A stretch of 64,000 nucleotides of DNA from assembly GCA_019973155.2 (NCBI GenBank), contig BPQB01000029.1:248001-312000 (forward strand), in the 5' to 3' direction. A program made the translations under genes and the position numbers. Source of the stretch: Phanerochaete sordida (Eukaryota > Basidiomycota > Agaricomycetes > Polyporales > Phanerochaetaceae). The notes beneath the pieces were generated by a model. It saw nothing but the letters and a program-made list of their open reading frames with translations. It made no database searches and was not told the DNA's origin. Each line of letters begins with the position of its first letter. Within the stretch, counting starts at the first letter, position 1. Below are positions 1 to 12,295 of this stretch, in pieces.

Positions 1-999
1 CACGGTGTACTAGTCGACTTGGCTCGCAATCCGATTCATAGAAACAGGTGCGTGGCGTCCTATCTATACCGCTCAAGATCTTGACCGCAGACGTTTATAA
101 TCATTAGCATGCCCTCTGCATCTGGGAACCCGCAGGGAGAGCGTCAGCGTCGAGACCGGCTGGTGCGCGTACGGTGCGCGGGCTTACAGGGATCGAAGTC
201 GATCGCGGACAGGCATAGCGACTACGACATACACCGGTATATCATTGCGACAAAATCGGATGGTGGTATGGCAGAGACAAGTACGCCCTGAGAAGGGTCT
301 GAATTTGGCCTAGATGCCATCTTTCAGGGCATACTGAACGCGTAGCGGTGCCCCGGGGCGTAGCCAGGGCGCAACCGAAAGGAAGCCAACCCTCCGACTA
401 GGTCGCAGCCAGGGCGTGCGCCATGGTCCCGGTACTCTGCCCATGACATAATTTCCGCGACCAATCGGCCAATATCCTTACAGTATCAGGGTCCCACATA
501 CACCGGTTCACTGATAGCCTGTCGTCTCGGCCCTGCCCAGGGCGCCGCGGACGCAGATAGTCCCATCGACACCATTCTAGATCGTTATGTGAGGCCACAC
601 AGGATCTCTGGGTCTTGCCGGAGCGTTGGTGGATGTTAGGTGCGTCGCGTCATAGTAGTACTTTACGCTGGCACTAACTTTGCAGATTATCACAGCCTTC
701 GAACAGATCTGTACGTACTTGGCGCGTGGCGCGGACCGATGCAAGTGAACCACCAGAAAACGCTACACAGCTGCAACGTGGATACTAGACCCTGTGACAT
801 GTACCTCATGAAGGTATCGGCGGCGGCTAGCCATCGAGCCTGCGTCTCCCAATAGTGGTTTGTTTCCAACACGGTGCCGTGTGACAAACGCTAACCCCGA
901 ACGATCCTCGCGCCCTCAGTTCTTCCAACGCGCATTGCCACGCGACCCCACAGATTGGCTGCTGGCTCTCGGAGCGCAGTGGGCTTTCGCTCTCCAGGC
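1..999. other. No recognisable gene
   Basis: I see no open frame with convincing splice structure or a recognisable domain on either strand. Short frames here (under 75 codons) overlap each other on both strands and have the low-complexity look of chance frames. The last stretch before 1,000 is probably the promoter of the gene starting at 1,070. Confidence 0.5.
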
Positions 1000-1000
1000 T

Positions 1001-1006
1001 TATAAA
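1001..1006 (+). promoter_or_regulatory. TATA box of first zinc-finger gene
   Basis: TATAAA lies 69 bp upstream of the ATG at 1,070. The paralogous gene at 4,266 has TATAAA at 4,197, also 69 bp upstream, so the core promoter spacing is shared between the two genes. Confidence 0.6.
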
Positions 1007-1069
1007 GTGACGGGCGACGACGGAGTCTGTTCGCCATTAAGCCCCTCCAAGTCGTAGGCCTTCCCCGCC

Positions 1070-2486
1070 ATGAACGCCTCCTCCCACTCTTGCGATGGCC
1101 TCTTTGCCCCGAAGCACGGCTGCAGCAGCTCCGCGCTAGGACAGGGCGAATTGCTTTGCCCTCAGCTCACCTCCGATCTCAGCAACGCGTTCGCGCAGGA
1201 CTCTGTCCCGCCTTGGGCCGCGATGCAGCTCCCGGAGGACATCGGCAGCGATGCCGCTGCTCAACCTCCCTGCATCGTGCCATCGCTCCAGGACAACGGG
1301 TATGTTCGCGCGCGTTCTGCAAGCGTATGATCAAAGATTGATTTTTTTTCCCTTGGGCAGTGATTACGTTGTGGGCGGCTCTACCCCGATTGCTCAGGAG
1401 ATGGGAATCTTCTCCGCCGCTCAAGTTCCCGGCGAAGACGACTGGAGCGCGCTCTTCGCTGGCGTACCTGGTGGCGCTCCTCCGTTCCCTTTCGATGCGT
1501 CGCACCACCCGTGTGGTGCGCGCTCTCATCCGACTCTCTCCCAATCGTGCTACGACGTTTCGACGAAGCTTGGCCATCCTCACGCTTCGGTTCCATCTCC
1601 CGGTATCTACGGGGTAGCTCCCAACGCGCCCATAATGTTATCCAGCTCCCTTCCGACAGACGTTCACCTTGACCCTCTAGAGCCCAGCTTGGGCTCTCAA
1701 TCTGGTCCCGAGCCTTGGAATATGCCGGACTCCATCTCATCCCATCCGAACAATCCGTACCTCACTCCCCCACTCAGCCCCTTCCCGCTACCTTCCGCCC
1801 AATTCGCAAATTCTGTCGCAGGCGGTAGCACCTCATCGATGTCTCTCGATCTTTCGTCAACTCCGTACTGGCTACCCTCGCCCGTGCCCACGGCGCTGTC
1901 TCCATCGATCCCCAGCGATGCCTTCAGCATCACCACTGACCCGGAGGCATCCTCGTCCCCAGCGAATACGATGTGCGCGTCGGGAAAGCGCAAGAGGAGC
2001 CCGTCCAGGTCGTCCAGCGAGCGCGCTCCGCGCAAATCGTCCCCCGACTCACCCGACGCACCGCCCTCGTCTCCGCCATCACCCCCGCAGTACACCCCCT
2101 CGCAGTACACCGGCCGCTTCAGGCACCTCGCCATCTCGCGCCACACATCGCGCCTCGCCCAGCTCACGAGCACCTCCCTGCCCGCGCCGCTCAAAACCGG
2201 CGACGCCTACGCCTGCCCGGTCTGCGCGCGCCCATGCAGAGATCGTTCAGGCGCCCAGCGGCATATCCGCGCGCACTTCCGCGGGGAGCACGCGGGCTTC
2301 GTGTGTGCGGGCGTGCGCATCGCGGCGGACGACCCGCGCACGCGCAGCGCGGCAGAGCGTTGCTGGGAGGACGACGCCGGGCAGGTGTGGTTCGGCGGGT
2401 GCTGGAGTGAGATGTCGCGCCGCGATGCGCTGCGGAGGCATGCGCGCCTCAATCCTGTGTGTCGGCAGGGCTTGCCGCCAATTTAG
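1070..2486 (+). CDS. C2H2-like zinc-finger protein, likely transcription regulator
   Basis: Two exons, 1,070-1,299 and 1,361-2,486, joined across a 61-nt intron (GTATGT...CAG), give 451 aa. The N-terminal three quarters are Ser/Pro-rich and low-complexity, as in many fungal regulators, with a basic GKRKRSPSR patch that could be a nuclear signal. The Cys/His module occupies about residues 362-451: CPVC, then H-x3-H (HIRAH), then a second half with C-A-G, GGCW and a SRRDALRRHARL helix ending in Cys, so the second finger is C2HC-like rather than classical C2H2. Four loci in the window share this architecture, and exon 1 is exactly 230 nt here and in the gene at 4,266. DNA binding is inferred from the finger; targets are unknown. 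Confidence 0.8.
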
Positions 2487-2624
2487 TCGTGTTTTTGGAG
2501 CTTGATATGCTAGTGTGCTGTCGTTACATACTATTGTACAATCCACTACAATACCTATGCACAATCCAATACCCCGGATCCCAGTCTCCCTGCTCCTGCG
2601 CCCAAATTGAATGCTCCCTTAAAG

Positions 2625-2735
2625 TACCCGCCCCCAGAGGGACTCGAACCCGCGCCCCGGCCCGATCCCCCGACGGCGCATCACCGATCGGCAGTCGGGT
2701 GGCAAACTTTGTCCGCCACCGGGCTTCCGCAGGTG
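2625..2735 (-). tRNA. tRNA-like sequence, probably degenerate
   Basis: On the minus strand GGTTCGAGTCCC matches a tRNA T-loop/B-box, and a stem (GTGGC...GCCAC) with an A-box-like sequence lies about 70 nt upstream. The acceptor halves pair at only about four of seven positions and I cannot assign an anticodon without forcing an intron. It could be a tRNA pseudogene or a tRNA-derived SINE head. Confidence 0.3.
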
Positions 2736-2739
2736 TCGC

Positions 2740-4190
2740 CCACCGAGCCAAACACCGACAGTTTGCCAGCTGAACGCGCACGCGCGGCCTGCGGCGCCCC
2801 GGGTCTGCCTCTGCCCACGACGACGCACATCCGGCGCACACCCGACGTGTTGTTCACTGCGTGGAACGGCGCTCGGCGATGCTGGTGTTGGGCGGGGATG
2901 GTCGAGCGCGCGCCGGCGGGGCGGCGGCGGTGAGTGGTGGGCGATGAGGTTGCCACCCGAGAAAATGCCACCGACGTGGCTTTGGTAGGGTATATGTTAT
3001 TGGTCAGAGGCCGCGCATGAACGGCTTTCCTGTTACCCTCGAGCTGTGAGTACACCCCTGTGTCTCGTACGCGACTCGAATCCCGCTGCTGACCGCAACT
3101 GTGCCGTCCCACAGTGTGCGCTTGTGACGCTGGCGAGCTGTAAGGTAGCACGAGTCGAAGACTGTGCACCGCGGCCAGCATAACCCGCCGCAGCCTGAAG
3201 GCAGATCCGCCGGCCAATCAAGGCGGACTCCTGGCTTCGCGGCACATCGACCGTGTACCGCGCGCGACCTGTCGTTCGGTACGCCTAAGCCAACCATCAT
3301 GGGCGTCGAACGAGCGAGCTTATGGACCTCACACAGCTTGGCATACGTCGTCTGCATCTGCCAACGAAAGAGCTGAAGTCTAGGTCATGAGGAGCACGCG
3401 CTGCCTGTGGGGTATCCAGCCCAGTACGCACCCGTTCCTTTACACGCATATATGCTGCTGAAATGTCGCCCAGCAGCTCATATCCACGGACACGAGCCTT
3501 CAGGACAGGCGGCAACATAGCAGCCACCCGAGAACACGCGTGTTGTTTGCGTAGCCTTGCTGCGGCGAGCGACCTTTGTCTGCGACTGCATATAAGGACT
3601 AAGAGCGAGCAGCTGGTCAGTCCCTGTCCCTTCCTCGCCCCAGCTCCGGTACTCACCTCACTCGCGCAGCCCAGTTGAAAGAGCACGACATGCATTGAGA
3701 CGCTCAACTTGCGCAAGGGCACGAGCGTCGTACGCGGTTGAGCCACGTCCAGCGCACGGTCGCCGCCGTGTCCAACGTCTTGCAGCTGCGCTCGCGGTGC
3801 GTCCACAAGACCATCGCGAACGCGATGTCCCGGGCTCACTGTCCTTGTGCAGGTCATGCGACGCGCCCCGCAGGACGTACGTCAGTGACGACGGCGGGGC
3901 CGGGGATCCGCCGCGCGAGACGCGGGGCACTCTGGTGTGAAGGAGGTGTGAAGAGTGTGAAGGGCACTCGTCACACGGAGGCGCACGTCAGGAACACGAG
4001 GCGGCGGGCAGGAGCCAATCAGGAGCGAGAATTCGCTTGAGTTGCCGTGAGGCGAAGTTCCCACGGGCGGCCCCCCTCGCTGTGATCACACTCTTCACAC
4101 AGCGCCCCCTCGTGCGGGCCCTTTGTAACCTTCTTTCGCCCGCCGGGCTTGTCCTCGACCACCCGCCAGCCAGATGGACCCTGGACGCGA
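2740..4190. other. Intergenic, no gene seen
   Basis: About 1.45 kb with only overlapping GC-rich frames on both strands and no domain or splice-supported frame. The region just before 4,197 serves as promoter for the next gene. Confidence 0.4.
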
Positions 4191-4196
4191 CAGCCG

Positions 4197-4202
4197 TATA
4201 AA
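4197..4202 (+). promoter_or_regulatory. TATA box of second zinc-finger gene
   Basis: TATAAA, 69 bp before the ATG at 4,266, identical in spacing to the element at 1,001. Confidence 0.6.
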
Positions 4203-4265
4203 GAGGCCTGCGGGGCTGCCGCATCCTCACCATCGCAGCCCCTCGCCCCGCACACCACTCTCGCC

Positions 4266-5506
4266 ATGAACGCCTCTGCTCCCTCCTTCGAGATGCTCCC
4301 CGCTGTCTCTGCCTCCGCCTCCGGCACGGATGTGCTCGGCGTGCATGACATGGGCGAGTCCTTCGACCTGGAGGCCTTCTTGAACGAAGTCTACCTCGTC
4401 TCTTCGCCCTCTGTCTCTCTTGCCATGCTGCAGGTCGACACCTACCCTGATGTCACCGATCTCGGTCAGGACTATACGCTGGCTGGTTCACTCATGTACG
4501 TTCACTCGCACTCACACTCGGTCTCGTCGTCTGACACTTTATCACCAGGCCTCAGGACACGAGCTACTACAACCAGGATGCCACCATCGCCTCGTACCCC
4601 GCCACCCTGGACGAAGCCAACTGGGCCATGCCTTCCTTCACCATGCCCTACGCGACGATGTCCCCTACCTTCAGCCCCACGTCCTCATCCCTCTACAACG
4701 CGCTGCAGGAAGCCCCAAGCACCCCTCCCCAGCCCCAGCCGCAGTCCTTCATCTCTCTCGTAGAGTCAGTCGCCGCGGGGCTCTCCCTGACCTCCAACAA
4801 CACGGTCGCCCCGGCTCAAGTCCACATCTCCCCCAACGAAGTCGCGCTGCCGCTGTCGCCAGAGTTCCAGTACTACTCCAGCCCCTCCCCGCCCTCCAGC
4901 CCAGCCGCATCTTCCAGCAGCGCCAGCTGGGCCGGCGACTCGGACGCGAACTCGGACACAGACTCGGACTACGCCCCCGCCCCGAAGCGCACCCGCAAGA
5001 GCACCAAGGCGAAGCCCCCCGCGCGCTTCGCGCCCTACGCCGCGCCGCCGAGCCCCGCGAGCTCCTCGACGAGCGTCGACAGCACGCCCGTGCGGCGCGC
5101 CGCGATCACGTACACGACCGCGCGCACCGCGCAGGTCGCGGGCCCGATCCCCGCGCCGCGCACGCGCGGCCCGCGCGCGTGGCACTGCCCGCACTGCGCG
5201 CACGTCCAGCGCAACCACCACCTGCCCGACCTCCGCCGCCACCTCGCGACGCACTACGCCGCGAGCCGCAGCCACGTGTGCCGCGGCGTGCGCGCGGGCG
5301 CGTTCGCGCCGGACGCGCTGCCGGGCGCGCTCGCGCGTTTTGGTGGCGCGGTGCAGGAGGAGGATGGTGAATTGTATGTTGGCGGGTGCTTCAAGGCGTT
5401 CTCCCGCCGCGACGCGCTCCTGCGCCACCTGCGCAACGCGAACCTCGAGTGCTGCAGCGAGTACACGCCGCGCGCGCGCCGGGCGCCCGCGAAGGCGCGC
5501 AAGTGA
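4266..5506 (+). CDS. C2H2-like zinc-finger protein, likely transcription regulator
   Basis: Exons 4,266-4,495 (230 nt) and 4,549-5,506 flank a 53-nt intron (GTACGT...CAG) and encode 395 aa. The N-terminus starts MNAS like the gene at 1,070, and the exon junction follows a DLGQDY motif that recurs as AGQDY/AGQNY in the genes at 47 and 54.8 kb. The middle is Ser/Pro/Ala-rich with an acidic SDSDYAP stretch and a basic PKRTRKSTKAK patch. The Cys/His module covers about residues 290-380: CPHC, H-x3-H (HLATH), VC-RG, then GGCFKAFSRRDALLRHLRN and a closing CC. With the gene at 1,070 it forms a tandem pair offset by 3.2 kb. The role as a DNA-binding regulator is inferred. Confidence 0.8.
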
Positions 5507-6128
5507 GGCTTGGGGGTTCCCTCCGGACATTTCGTTTCCTTCCATATATGCATCGCGCTTTGCTTCCTTCTCCTCATATCTCTATCTGTTCATCGTTTAT
5601 GCGTCGACTTCCGCCAAGTGTCTCCGCCTGTACTGTTTGTCATACCCGCAATCGGATCCCAATACCATTTCCTTCCTACCAAGCCCTCCCTGCGAGCAGC
5701 GGAACCTGAGAGACACAAGCCCCGCAACGCTGCCAGCAGTACGTCCTCCAGCATATTTCCGCCCAGCGATTTTCAGCCTTGACCCGGGCGCCGCGCCTCC
5801 GACGCCACCGCACGACAGTCATCCCACAGGCGCGTGCGCCGCGCAGCCTGCAAAAAGTCGAATACAGTCTGGCCTTTTCGTAGGCTCGCGCCGCGGCGGG
5901 CCGCAGGGACCCTTGGCAGCTCGTGCGGCGCAGGCGGGGGGCGCGGGCACAGGACTAGCACGGGACACCGCGGGCAAAGTCCATCTCGCCGGCCATCTCG
6001 CCATCGCGCCGCACAGTTCGCAGGCCAATTCACTGGCCACGGCAGCCCAATACGCAGCGCAGCCCAAGCGCCACCGGCCAATTGTTCCGCGCCCGGGCAC
6101 CAGATGGGTGGCAGGGCCCGCGCGTACT
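5507..6128. other. Intergenic, no gene seen
   Basis: Contains the 3' flank of the preceding gene and the promoter of the next. A TATAGG sequence near 6,129 sits about 60 bp before the ATG at 6,189. A long plus-strand frame crosses this region but is a read-through of GC-rich DNA. Confidence 0.4.
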
Positions 6129-6188
6129 TATAGGGCGCGCGGCGCAGGGGCAGGTGCACAGACCGCGCCCTCCACAAGACGAACCGCC

Positions 6189-6959
6189 ATGGTGCGCACT
6201 GCGCCGTCGGGAGAGGAGATGGCGCTGACGGGCTCGCAGATCGCTGTCCCGCGCGCGATGCCGCTCGAGCAACCACACTCGCTCGCCCAACAGCTCGCCC
6301 AACAGCCTGAACGCGACCAACATCATGCCGAACAAAACGCGACCAGCACCCCGCCCGCCCCGCCCTTCGACGCCTACCACACCTTCCTCGACGTCCCCTA
6401 CCCCACACCAGGCATCGTCGTGCCACAAGCCGCACACGCCAACACACCGCGCGCCAGCAGCGCACACGTCGTCCCGCTCGCGCCGCCCCTGCGCCTCACG
6501 CGCGACCGCGCCGCGCTCCGCGCGCAGCTCGCGGCGCTCGCGGGTGCGGAGCGCGTCGTGCCCGTCAGTGCGTCGGGGGAGTTCAGTGTTGTTATCAAGG
6601 TGCGTTTTTGGTGGGAATTTGGGTGGGGGGGAGGGGCTGATGAGGGGTGGCGGATAGTGGCCCGGGTACGCCGAGTGGCGGCGCACGACGCCGCTCGCGG
6701 GCGCGGGGCACGTGCAGCCCGTGTGGCGCCTCGCGGTGCTCGTCGTCGCGGCGGTCGAGGCGTTCGTGCGGGTTCGTCCTGCGCTTGTCGTGTGCGCGCG
6801 TGTGCTGACGCGGTGCAGGAGATGAAGGACGCGGCGTCGAGCGAGGCGCGGCCGGACTGGTGGGTGGCGGGCATCGATGTGGAGCGGCTCGTGTTGTTGG
6901 AGGTGAGGAGGACGGGCGCGGGGACATGGCAGCCGGTGTTGTGTTTGATGGTGGAGTGA
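6189..6959 (+). CDS. Small WPGY-motif protein, function unknown
   Basis: Three exons, 6,189-6,599, 6,658-6,771 and 6,819-6,959, give 221 aa with all junctions in frame; the second intron is 47 nt with a GCTGAC branch-like site. Exon 2 begins exactly with WPGYAEW after a short beta-strand-like segment (EFSVVIK). Exon 3 ends with VERLVLLEVRR...TWQPVLCLMVE. The gene at 58.5-59.1 kb has the same layout: exon junction directly before WPGY, then a final exon with W-x-LEL-x...W-x-AVL. I recognise this as an agaricomycete-type small-protein family but know no function. Proline-rich N-terminus, no signal peptide or membrane span. Confidence 0.65.
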   Translation: MVRTAPSGEEMALTGSQIAVPRAMPLEQPHSLAQQLAQQPERDQHHAEQNATSTPPAPPFDAYHTFLDVPYPTPGIVVPQAAHANTPRASSAHVVPLAPPLRLTRDRAALRAQLAALAGAERVVPVSASGEFSVVIKVRFWWEFGWGGGADEGWRIVARVRRVAAHDAARGRGARAARVAPRGARRRGGRGVRAGSSCACRVRACADAVQEMKDAASSEARPDWWVAGIDVERLVLLEVRRTGAGTWQPVLCLMVE

Positions 6960-9900
6960 CGGGCGGAGGGCGGGGGATGGCGGGGCCCGGGGCGGCGGCG
7001 GTGGCTGCCAAAGGGCGTTATTAAAAACCAAAGCTGTTGGGGCTTTGGTAGGGTCTTTTGTCAATGTGTGTTTTGTGAAGGAGTACACCGGTGTACATAC
7101 CGATCGACTGCCATAATTTCGATCGAGGGCTTTGTTTGACCACAGCGTGCCATTGCGTCAAAGCAGCGAATGAAATAATGCACCACAGGTATTTCTGACC
7201 GGAAGCCTGGTTACGGTTCCCGGTGGTTCTTGGTGGGTCCATGATTGCACATGAGGGTAAGACGAGGTGCATGAGGGAGTTTGGTGTACCCAGTTCCCGG
7301 AAAACGAGCGCCATCTGCGCTGAACATTGGGACAAAACGCGCGCTGTTTCGCAAGGCATTAACCTTATCCTAAGATATTTCCCGAGCTGATCTTTGTTTC
7401 GACATAACCTGACGCGGTCGCCGACGCCAGCGCAGGCCATGCCTGTGGGCCATGCCATGAATTCTGCAGTCACCAACGACTTTTTACCCATACAAATGAC
7501 AGGTATATTGCCCATCTACGATCTGAGTCCGTATCATAAACTGTTGACTGTAAGAAGGGTAACTCTAAGCACTTACCGACTCGTCGAGCCGTGGTGAGGT
7601 GGCAGTTCGCGACGAAGCAGGGAGCCCAGAAAGGCAGGGCGCATCACGCTGGTGGCGTTTGATGCGCCATCATGGCGCCAATGGCCTCGGGCCCCGCGCG
7701 CTCGAGGCAGCCTCGTGTCGTTCGTTCCCGCCGCCATCCACGTCGTCCTCGGCCCCTTCCTCGCCGTCTCCACACGACAAATCTGGGTATTGTGCTTGTC
7801 CCAGATACTGCGATATGCTCAGCGCTTGCGTTGTTGCTCGTCTCAGTCATCGCCAAGATGCATCGTGATCCTCTCGACAAGGCTGCCGCTGAACAGGACC
7901 ACCTCGTAGGCGAAATCCCGCGATTGGAAAGCTGGCGACCTTGTGGCCCCCTTCAATGTTTTCTTTCTAAGGGTGAGAAGCTGTCAGAATGGGGTGGGAG
8001 CGTGTGTGTTGGCGAGCCACGAGGAACAGGGCTCCAGGTGCGTGACCAGTCCTCGCTCACTTTCTACGGGATTGATGAGGAATCTATCTCTAGATCGCAG
8101 ATCTTACAGCGTATTTACGCTCTGCTTGAGCTCATACACGGTGCTTTCAATGCTGCTTACGCCGGGCGATGTCGAGTTTGGTAGCCTCCGACACGCACCG
8201 CGATCAACTTGCTTCTACACACCCCACGTTCTGGAAGAATACGCTGGAATTGCTTCCTAGGTACGCTCGCTATGTGTTCATATGCGTACACATCTAATCC
8301 TTGGCTTGGACACTCCCCGCACGTCTACCCGCGTGACCGACGGTCTTCCTCGACACTCAGTCGCGGGGTAACTGCGTCGCCAATTAGAAGTGCAACTAGG
8401 CTGGGAATGGAACATCTGGAACTCCATGCTTCCTCGTTTCTAGCGTCCCTAATGTCTTCAGCTGCAGTCAAGCTAGCACATTCGTAGTACGGCTTCGGAG
8501 CACGTCTGCGACTATATATGCCTGTTTCCTTGCAGCCTGCTTCCAGAACCAGGACGTCCCACAGCGACGATGTGTGTTCCAGAGGTATGCGCAGACAAAA
8601 TGAGCTAGGCCATAGAGTTGATAATAGGTGCGCGTCGCGGCGTACGCATCCATCGTATCAGCGTGTCGCGACACGCAGCGTCATGCAGCGCAGCAAGACG
8701 CCGCCCCCCGGCGTGCTCCGCACGCAAGGGGGCCCAGACACGATCTGCCACTCGAACTGCAGGCACCGCATCTTCCAGGACGTTCTGGGGCCTCCGCCTC
8801 CTCCTCACAATAACGCGTCCGCTTTTGGAAACAATGCGTCGAGACCCGCGCGTACCCTCGGCGCGGCGTCTCAGCGTTGCGCACCGCCCGCTGCGCCACC
8901 GCCTAAAGGTGATCGAGGGTGCATCTGTGTCCGCCTTGTCGAGGATCTGGTGGGAGTCGCCGCGGGTACGGGATGGCTGCGCAGGCCGTGGATCAAGGAT
9001 CGTTGGTAACGGAGGAGCTGCCGGGCTAAAGACTCGACAAACGGGCTCGATAGGGACGGATCAACGAGGCCTGTAAGTCAAAGAGGGATAGTCACCGCCG
9101 GAGTACGACTCTACCGCCGGCGATGACCCGACAACGGCGAGGCGGACCTCTCTGGGAGCCCTCCGCAAGGATAGCCTCGAGGCGACGGCGTCTGCGGGGC
9201 GGCGGATTGGGATTTTCGGCGGCTTTGCAGGGTCTCAGAACGTGGGCCCCGCGCATACGTGGAGACAAAGCTCTCTGCGCGTGCCGATGCACCATCGCAC
9301 ATCGCGCTACGCTTCTGTGGCCGTCTGCCCTCCTTATTCTGTTGCGTCATCTTTCCGTTTGTTGCTCCTCGGCGTTCGCACGCCACGAGCGTGCTCGAAG
9401 TGTGTCAAACGCTGTAAACAGCCACATATTGTTACACATATTCATGCCGGCTGACGCAAAATACCGTAGGTGTCCTAAATAACCTAATGGAATTCTGGTC
9501 GCAGTCGTGAGGGACCCAGAAACGTACCATATCGAGGACGAGCAGGTGCACTCTGACAGCCCTACATCATAATGTATCTGCGATCCCGCAAATGGCTTCG
9601 GGACGGACGACGTTCACGGAACGCGCAGATCCCGGCATCCGGTGCATATTCTCCACGCTAGTCATTGCGGACAGACAGTATGTTGCGAGCCGGAGATATG
9701 GCCCTAGCCCGACCGCCTGTGTCTGCGGAGCGCTGCAGCGCCATGTTCCGCAACTCTCTTTGAGGGCTGATGACTCAGAGTGCGCGAAGCCAGGGCAGTC
9801 GTCAAGCGGACAAACGTCAGTGGGGAGCGCGGCAGGAGCGTGCTGATCGTTGGCAGGCTGGTGGTACACGAGGCTACCGTACGCATTCGGGAGGTGCTAG

Positions 9901-10551
9901 CGCCGGGCTGTGCGATCGCGAGGGTTTCCAGCCTTGGCGCACGGGACGTTGGGCTCTCGGAGAGCTCCGTTTTTCTGGGTGTCGCCCCGATGGCCAGACC
10001 GTGCGCCGAGGGATGCCAGTTCGCTCCCGGCGTTCCTGACCGACTTGTGAGCGCGCTGGGCCGACCAGCTGGTAGCCCGTCCTCAGTCTTCGATGTATTT
10101 GCTGGATTTATATTGGCAGAAGCATGCCTCTGGCATATCTGTCTTGGAAGGGATAGATAGCTGAAATGCTGTAAAATATATCGATACGCAAGGGAGCGAC
10201 GGGAGCAGAGGCAGTCGTGTGCTACGGACCTAAGAGGATCTTCCAGCCAGTGATCCGCACCGGACACCCCGGATCCAGCTCTAATTTTAAGGTTAGATTT
10301 TCTCCAGGCACTCCGAGCTCATCTGTAGCTCTTAATTGTCTTCTCGAGCCGCATCGCTGGCGCAAGCCAGATGCTGCCGGCGGCCCATGCTAGTGCTTCT
10401 CGCTCCTCCGGGCGCGCAGCACATGTACAACATGTACCGTTTGACAAAGCCCATCCAGACCCACACTTCCTCGACAAAGGCCATGGTATGCGCTCGCGTA
10501 CCCTCGTCGATCTGGCGAACAAAATTTTGGACAAAAAGGATGCTGGGGGTT
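6960..10551. other. Long stretch without a supportable gene
   Basis: About 3.6 kb in which I find no frame with family resemblance. Frames at 7,672-8,184 (plus), 8,518-9,009 (plus), 9,704-10,267 (minus) and 9,780-10,160 (plus) are long enough to notice but overlap on both strands, lack splice-consistent partners and show no motif. Decayed gene remnants are possible. Confidence 0.35.
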
Positions 10552-10606
10552 TATAACCCGGGGAGGAAGAGGAGACTCTCATCACAAACACAAAATAAAA
10601 ACGAAC

Positions 10607-11135
10607 ATGGTGAGAAGGACGTGGGCTAGTCGCCGCGGTCGCTGACTGCGCCGACGCAGGTCGCGCCCACCTACCGCTTCGACACCATCGTCGCCTTCGC
10701 GCCCAACGGTGCCCCGCAGCTCGCCCCGGGGTTCCTCATCATGTACGCTCGTGGGCCCCACTCCAATTATCTCAACAACGCGTCTGGCGTGCTCGACCTC
10801 ATCTTCGGGCACGCGAGCATTCGGTTCGAAGTGAGCCCTCGCGTTCGGCGCTCGCGCGAACCTGACTGACGCGCACCCCGCAGCAGCGCGCCGCGAGCCT
10901 GAGCTTCCCGCCGATGGCGCTCGCGCTGGGCACCCACACGCGCGGCCAGCTTGCGGCGGACATTGCGGACCACGTCAGGGATCACTTGCAAGTGCGTCGC
11001 GGGATACAGCTTCGTTTCGACTGTGACTGACCACCCGCTCCGCAGGGTCATGACATCGCGTTGTTCGAGCGCATTAGGCTCGTGGATGTTCGACAGGGAG
11101 CGAATGGCATATGGACCGTGTCGCTGGACATATGA
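10607..11135 (+). CDS. Small four-exon protein, function unknown
   Basis: Exon 1 is only the start codon (10,607-10,609), followed by 10,660-10,830, 10,884-10,991 and 11,046-11,135, giving 123 aa with phase-0 junctions. The introns carry GCTGAC or CTGACT branch-like sequences and clean GTGAGA/GTGAGC/GTGCGT donors. A TATAAC box at 10,552 lies 55 bp upstream. The C-terminus (ERIRLVDVRQGANGIWTVSL) resembles the last exons at 6.9 and 59.0 kb, where a hydrophobic strand, a short turn and a Trp precede a final strand, so it may be a divergent member of the same family. No signal peptide or known domain; function unknown. Confidence 0.65.
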
Positions 11136-12295
11136 GCTCACAACCGACCTCTCTTCGTCTTCATAACCACTCTGACCATTTCGCATCCACCCACACGGAC
11201 TGTGCTGGCCCGTCGGGCATTCAACGCATCCAGAGAATTAGCATAGCACTCTAGGTAACTTGTATAGTCATTCCACTGTATACTTCGCACCCGTACCACC
11301 AGTTATGTAGCCTATAATCGTACGCTATCCCCATGACCCGTATGTGCAGTCACGCCAGAAATAGGCGGAACGTCCGCAATCTGCGTAGCACGCCAAGCTT
11401 CTGAGCTTGCGGTCCCGTTGTACCCTCATACAGTGGTGATTCCCCCAGTTCGCGAGTTCACGCCACAGGCAGGTCGATCAAATGTCTCGTGAGCATCGCG
11501 CCCCACGATGATCAGCCTCCGCCTCGACATCTGTGCCTCAAACTAGAAGCTCGGATTCTGATTTCAGTTAGCCGTGCATAGCGGAGGATGCCAGAGACAG
11601 CGAGGGGCGACAAGAGATAGCGCGGAAGGTTCATAGTGCGTCTTCGGCTTCGTCCCGCGCTCACGAATAGGAAGAGGGGAGAGTGCGAGGCTGCATTTGT
11701 GGAGCAGGCATGTCGAATACTTGAACTCACTTATGTCACCAATCTTGGGACCTTAAGTATCGCCTCATGCGCTGGTTCAAGCCAGATTGGTTTGGAGGTG
11801 TAAGCTGGCCTGCAGAGTCACGGCGGACGGTTACACAGAATCACTTAGAGTGAACCGGACTCACCAATATCGGCGCACGCAAAACCCAACCCAAGTCCCA
11901 TCGTCTCTCCACCAGGTATCCCTTGAATAGAAGAGGAGTTTAGCAGTCTTCTCATTGCTCGCCGGGGGGCTCGATGCAAACTATGGGCGTCATAACACTG
12001 CGTTGAAGGGCAGCGCAGACATTTGCGCGCGCGACGGCATGTCGGATGCTTCAGCGGTAAGGCGCATAAGTCTCTGAGCAAGAAAGGAAGGCAAATATTG
12101 CAGCAAGGAGTTGTGAGGCAGGGTACGAAGGAGAGTGCGCGGTTAATGTGCGCGGCACGCCTTTGAGCACGGGAAGGGCGCTCTTCGCTGATGGCGAGTA
12201 CAAGGGCTACCGTCTCGGTGCACAACGACGTCGCCACCGCAGTTGGTATTCGCAGAAGCACACGGTTACATACCGAAAGAAATATTTCGTATTGC
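11136..12295. other. Intergenic, no gene seen
   Basis: No supportable gene. A minus-strand frame at 11,845-12,336 reads 163 codons but is Cys/Arg-rich without domain or homologue in the window and overlaps the end of the F-box fragment. Confidence 0.35.

Noticed and set aside
4766..5545. 259-codon minus frame opposite the second zinc-finger gene
   Set aside because: Arg/Ala/Gly-rich antisense shadow of a GC-rich coding exon.
5340..6959. Single 539-codon plus-strand frame
   Set aside because: It spans the end of one gene, an intergenic gap with promoter elements and the next gene. The splice-supported model from 6,189 explains the coding part better.
9704..10267. Opposing frames of 187 (minus) and 126 (plus) codons
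   Set aside because: Neither has a recognisable motif or intron structure; a choice between strands would be arbitrary.
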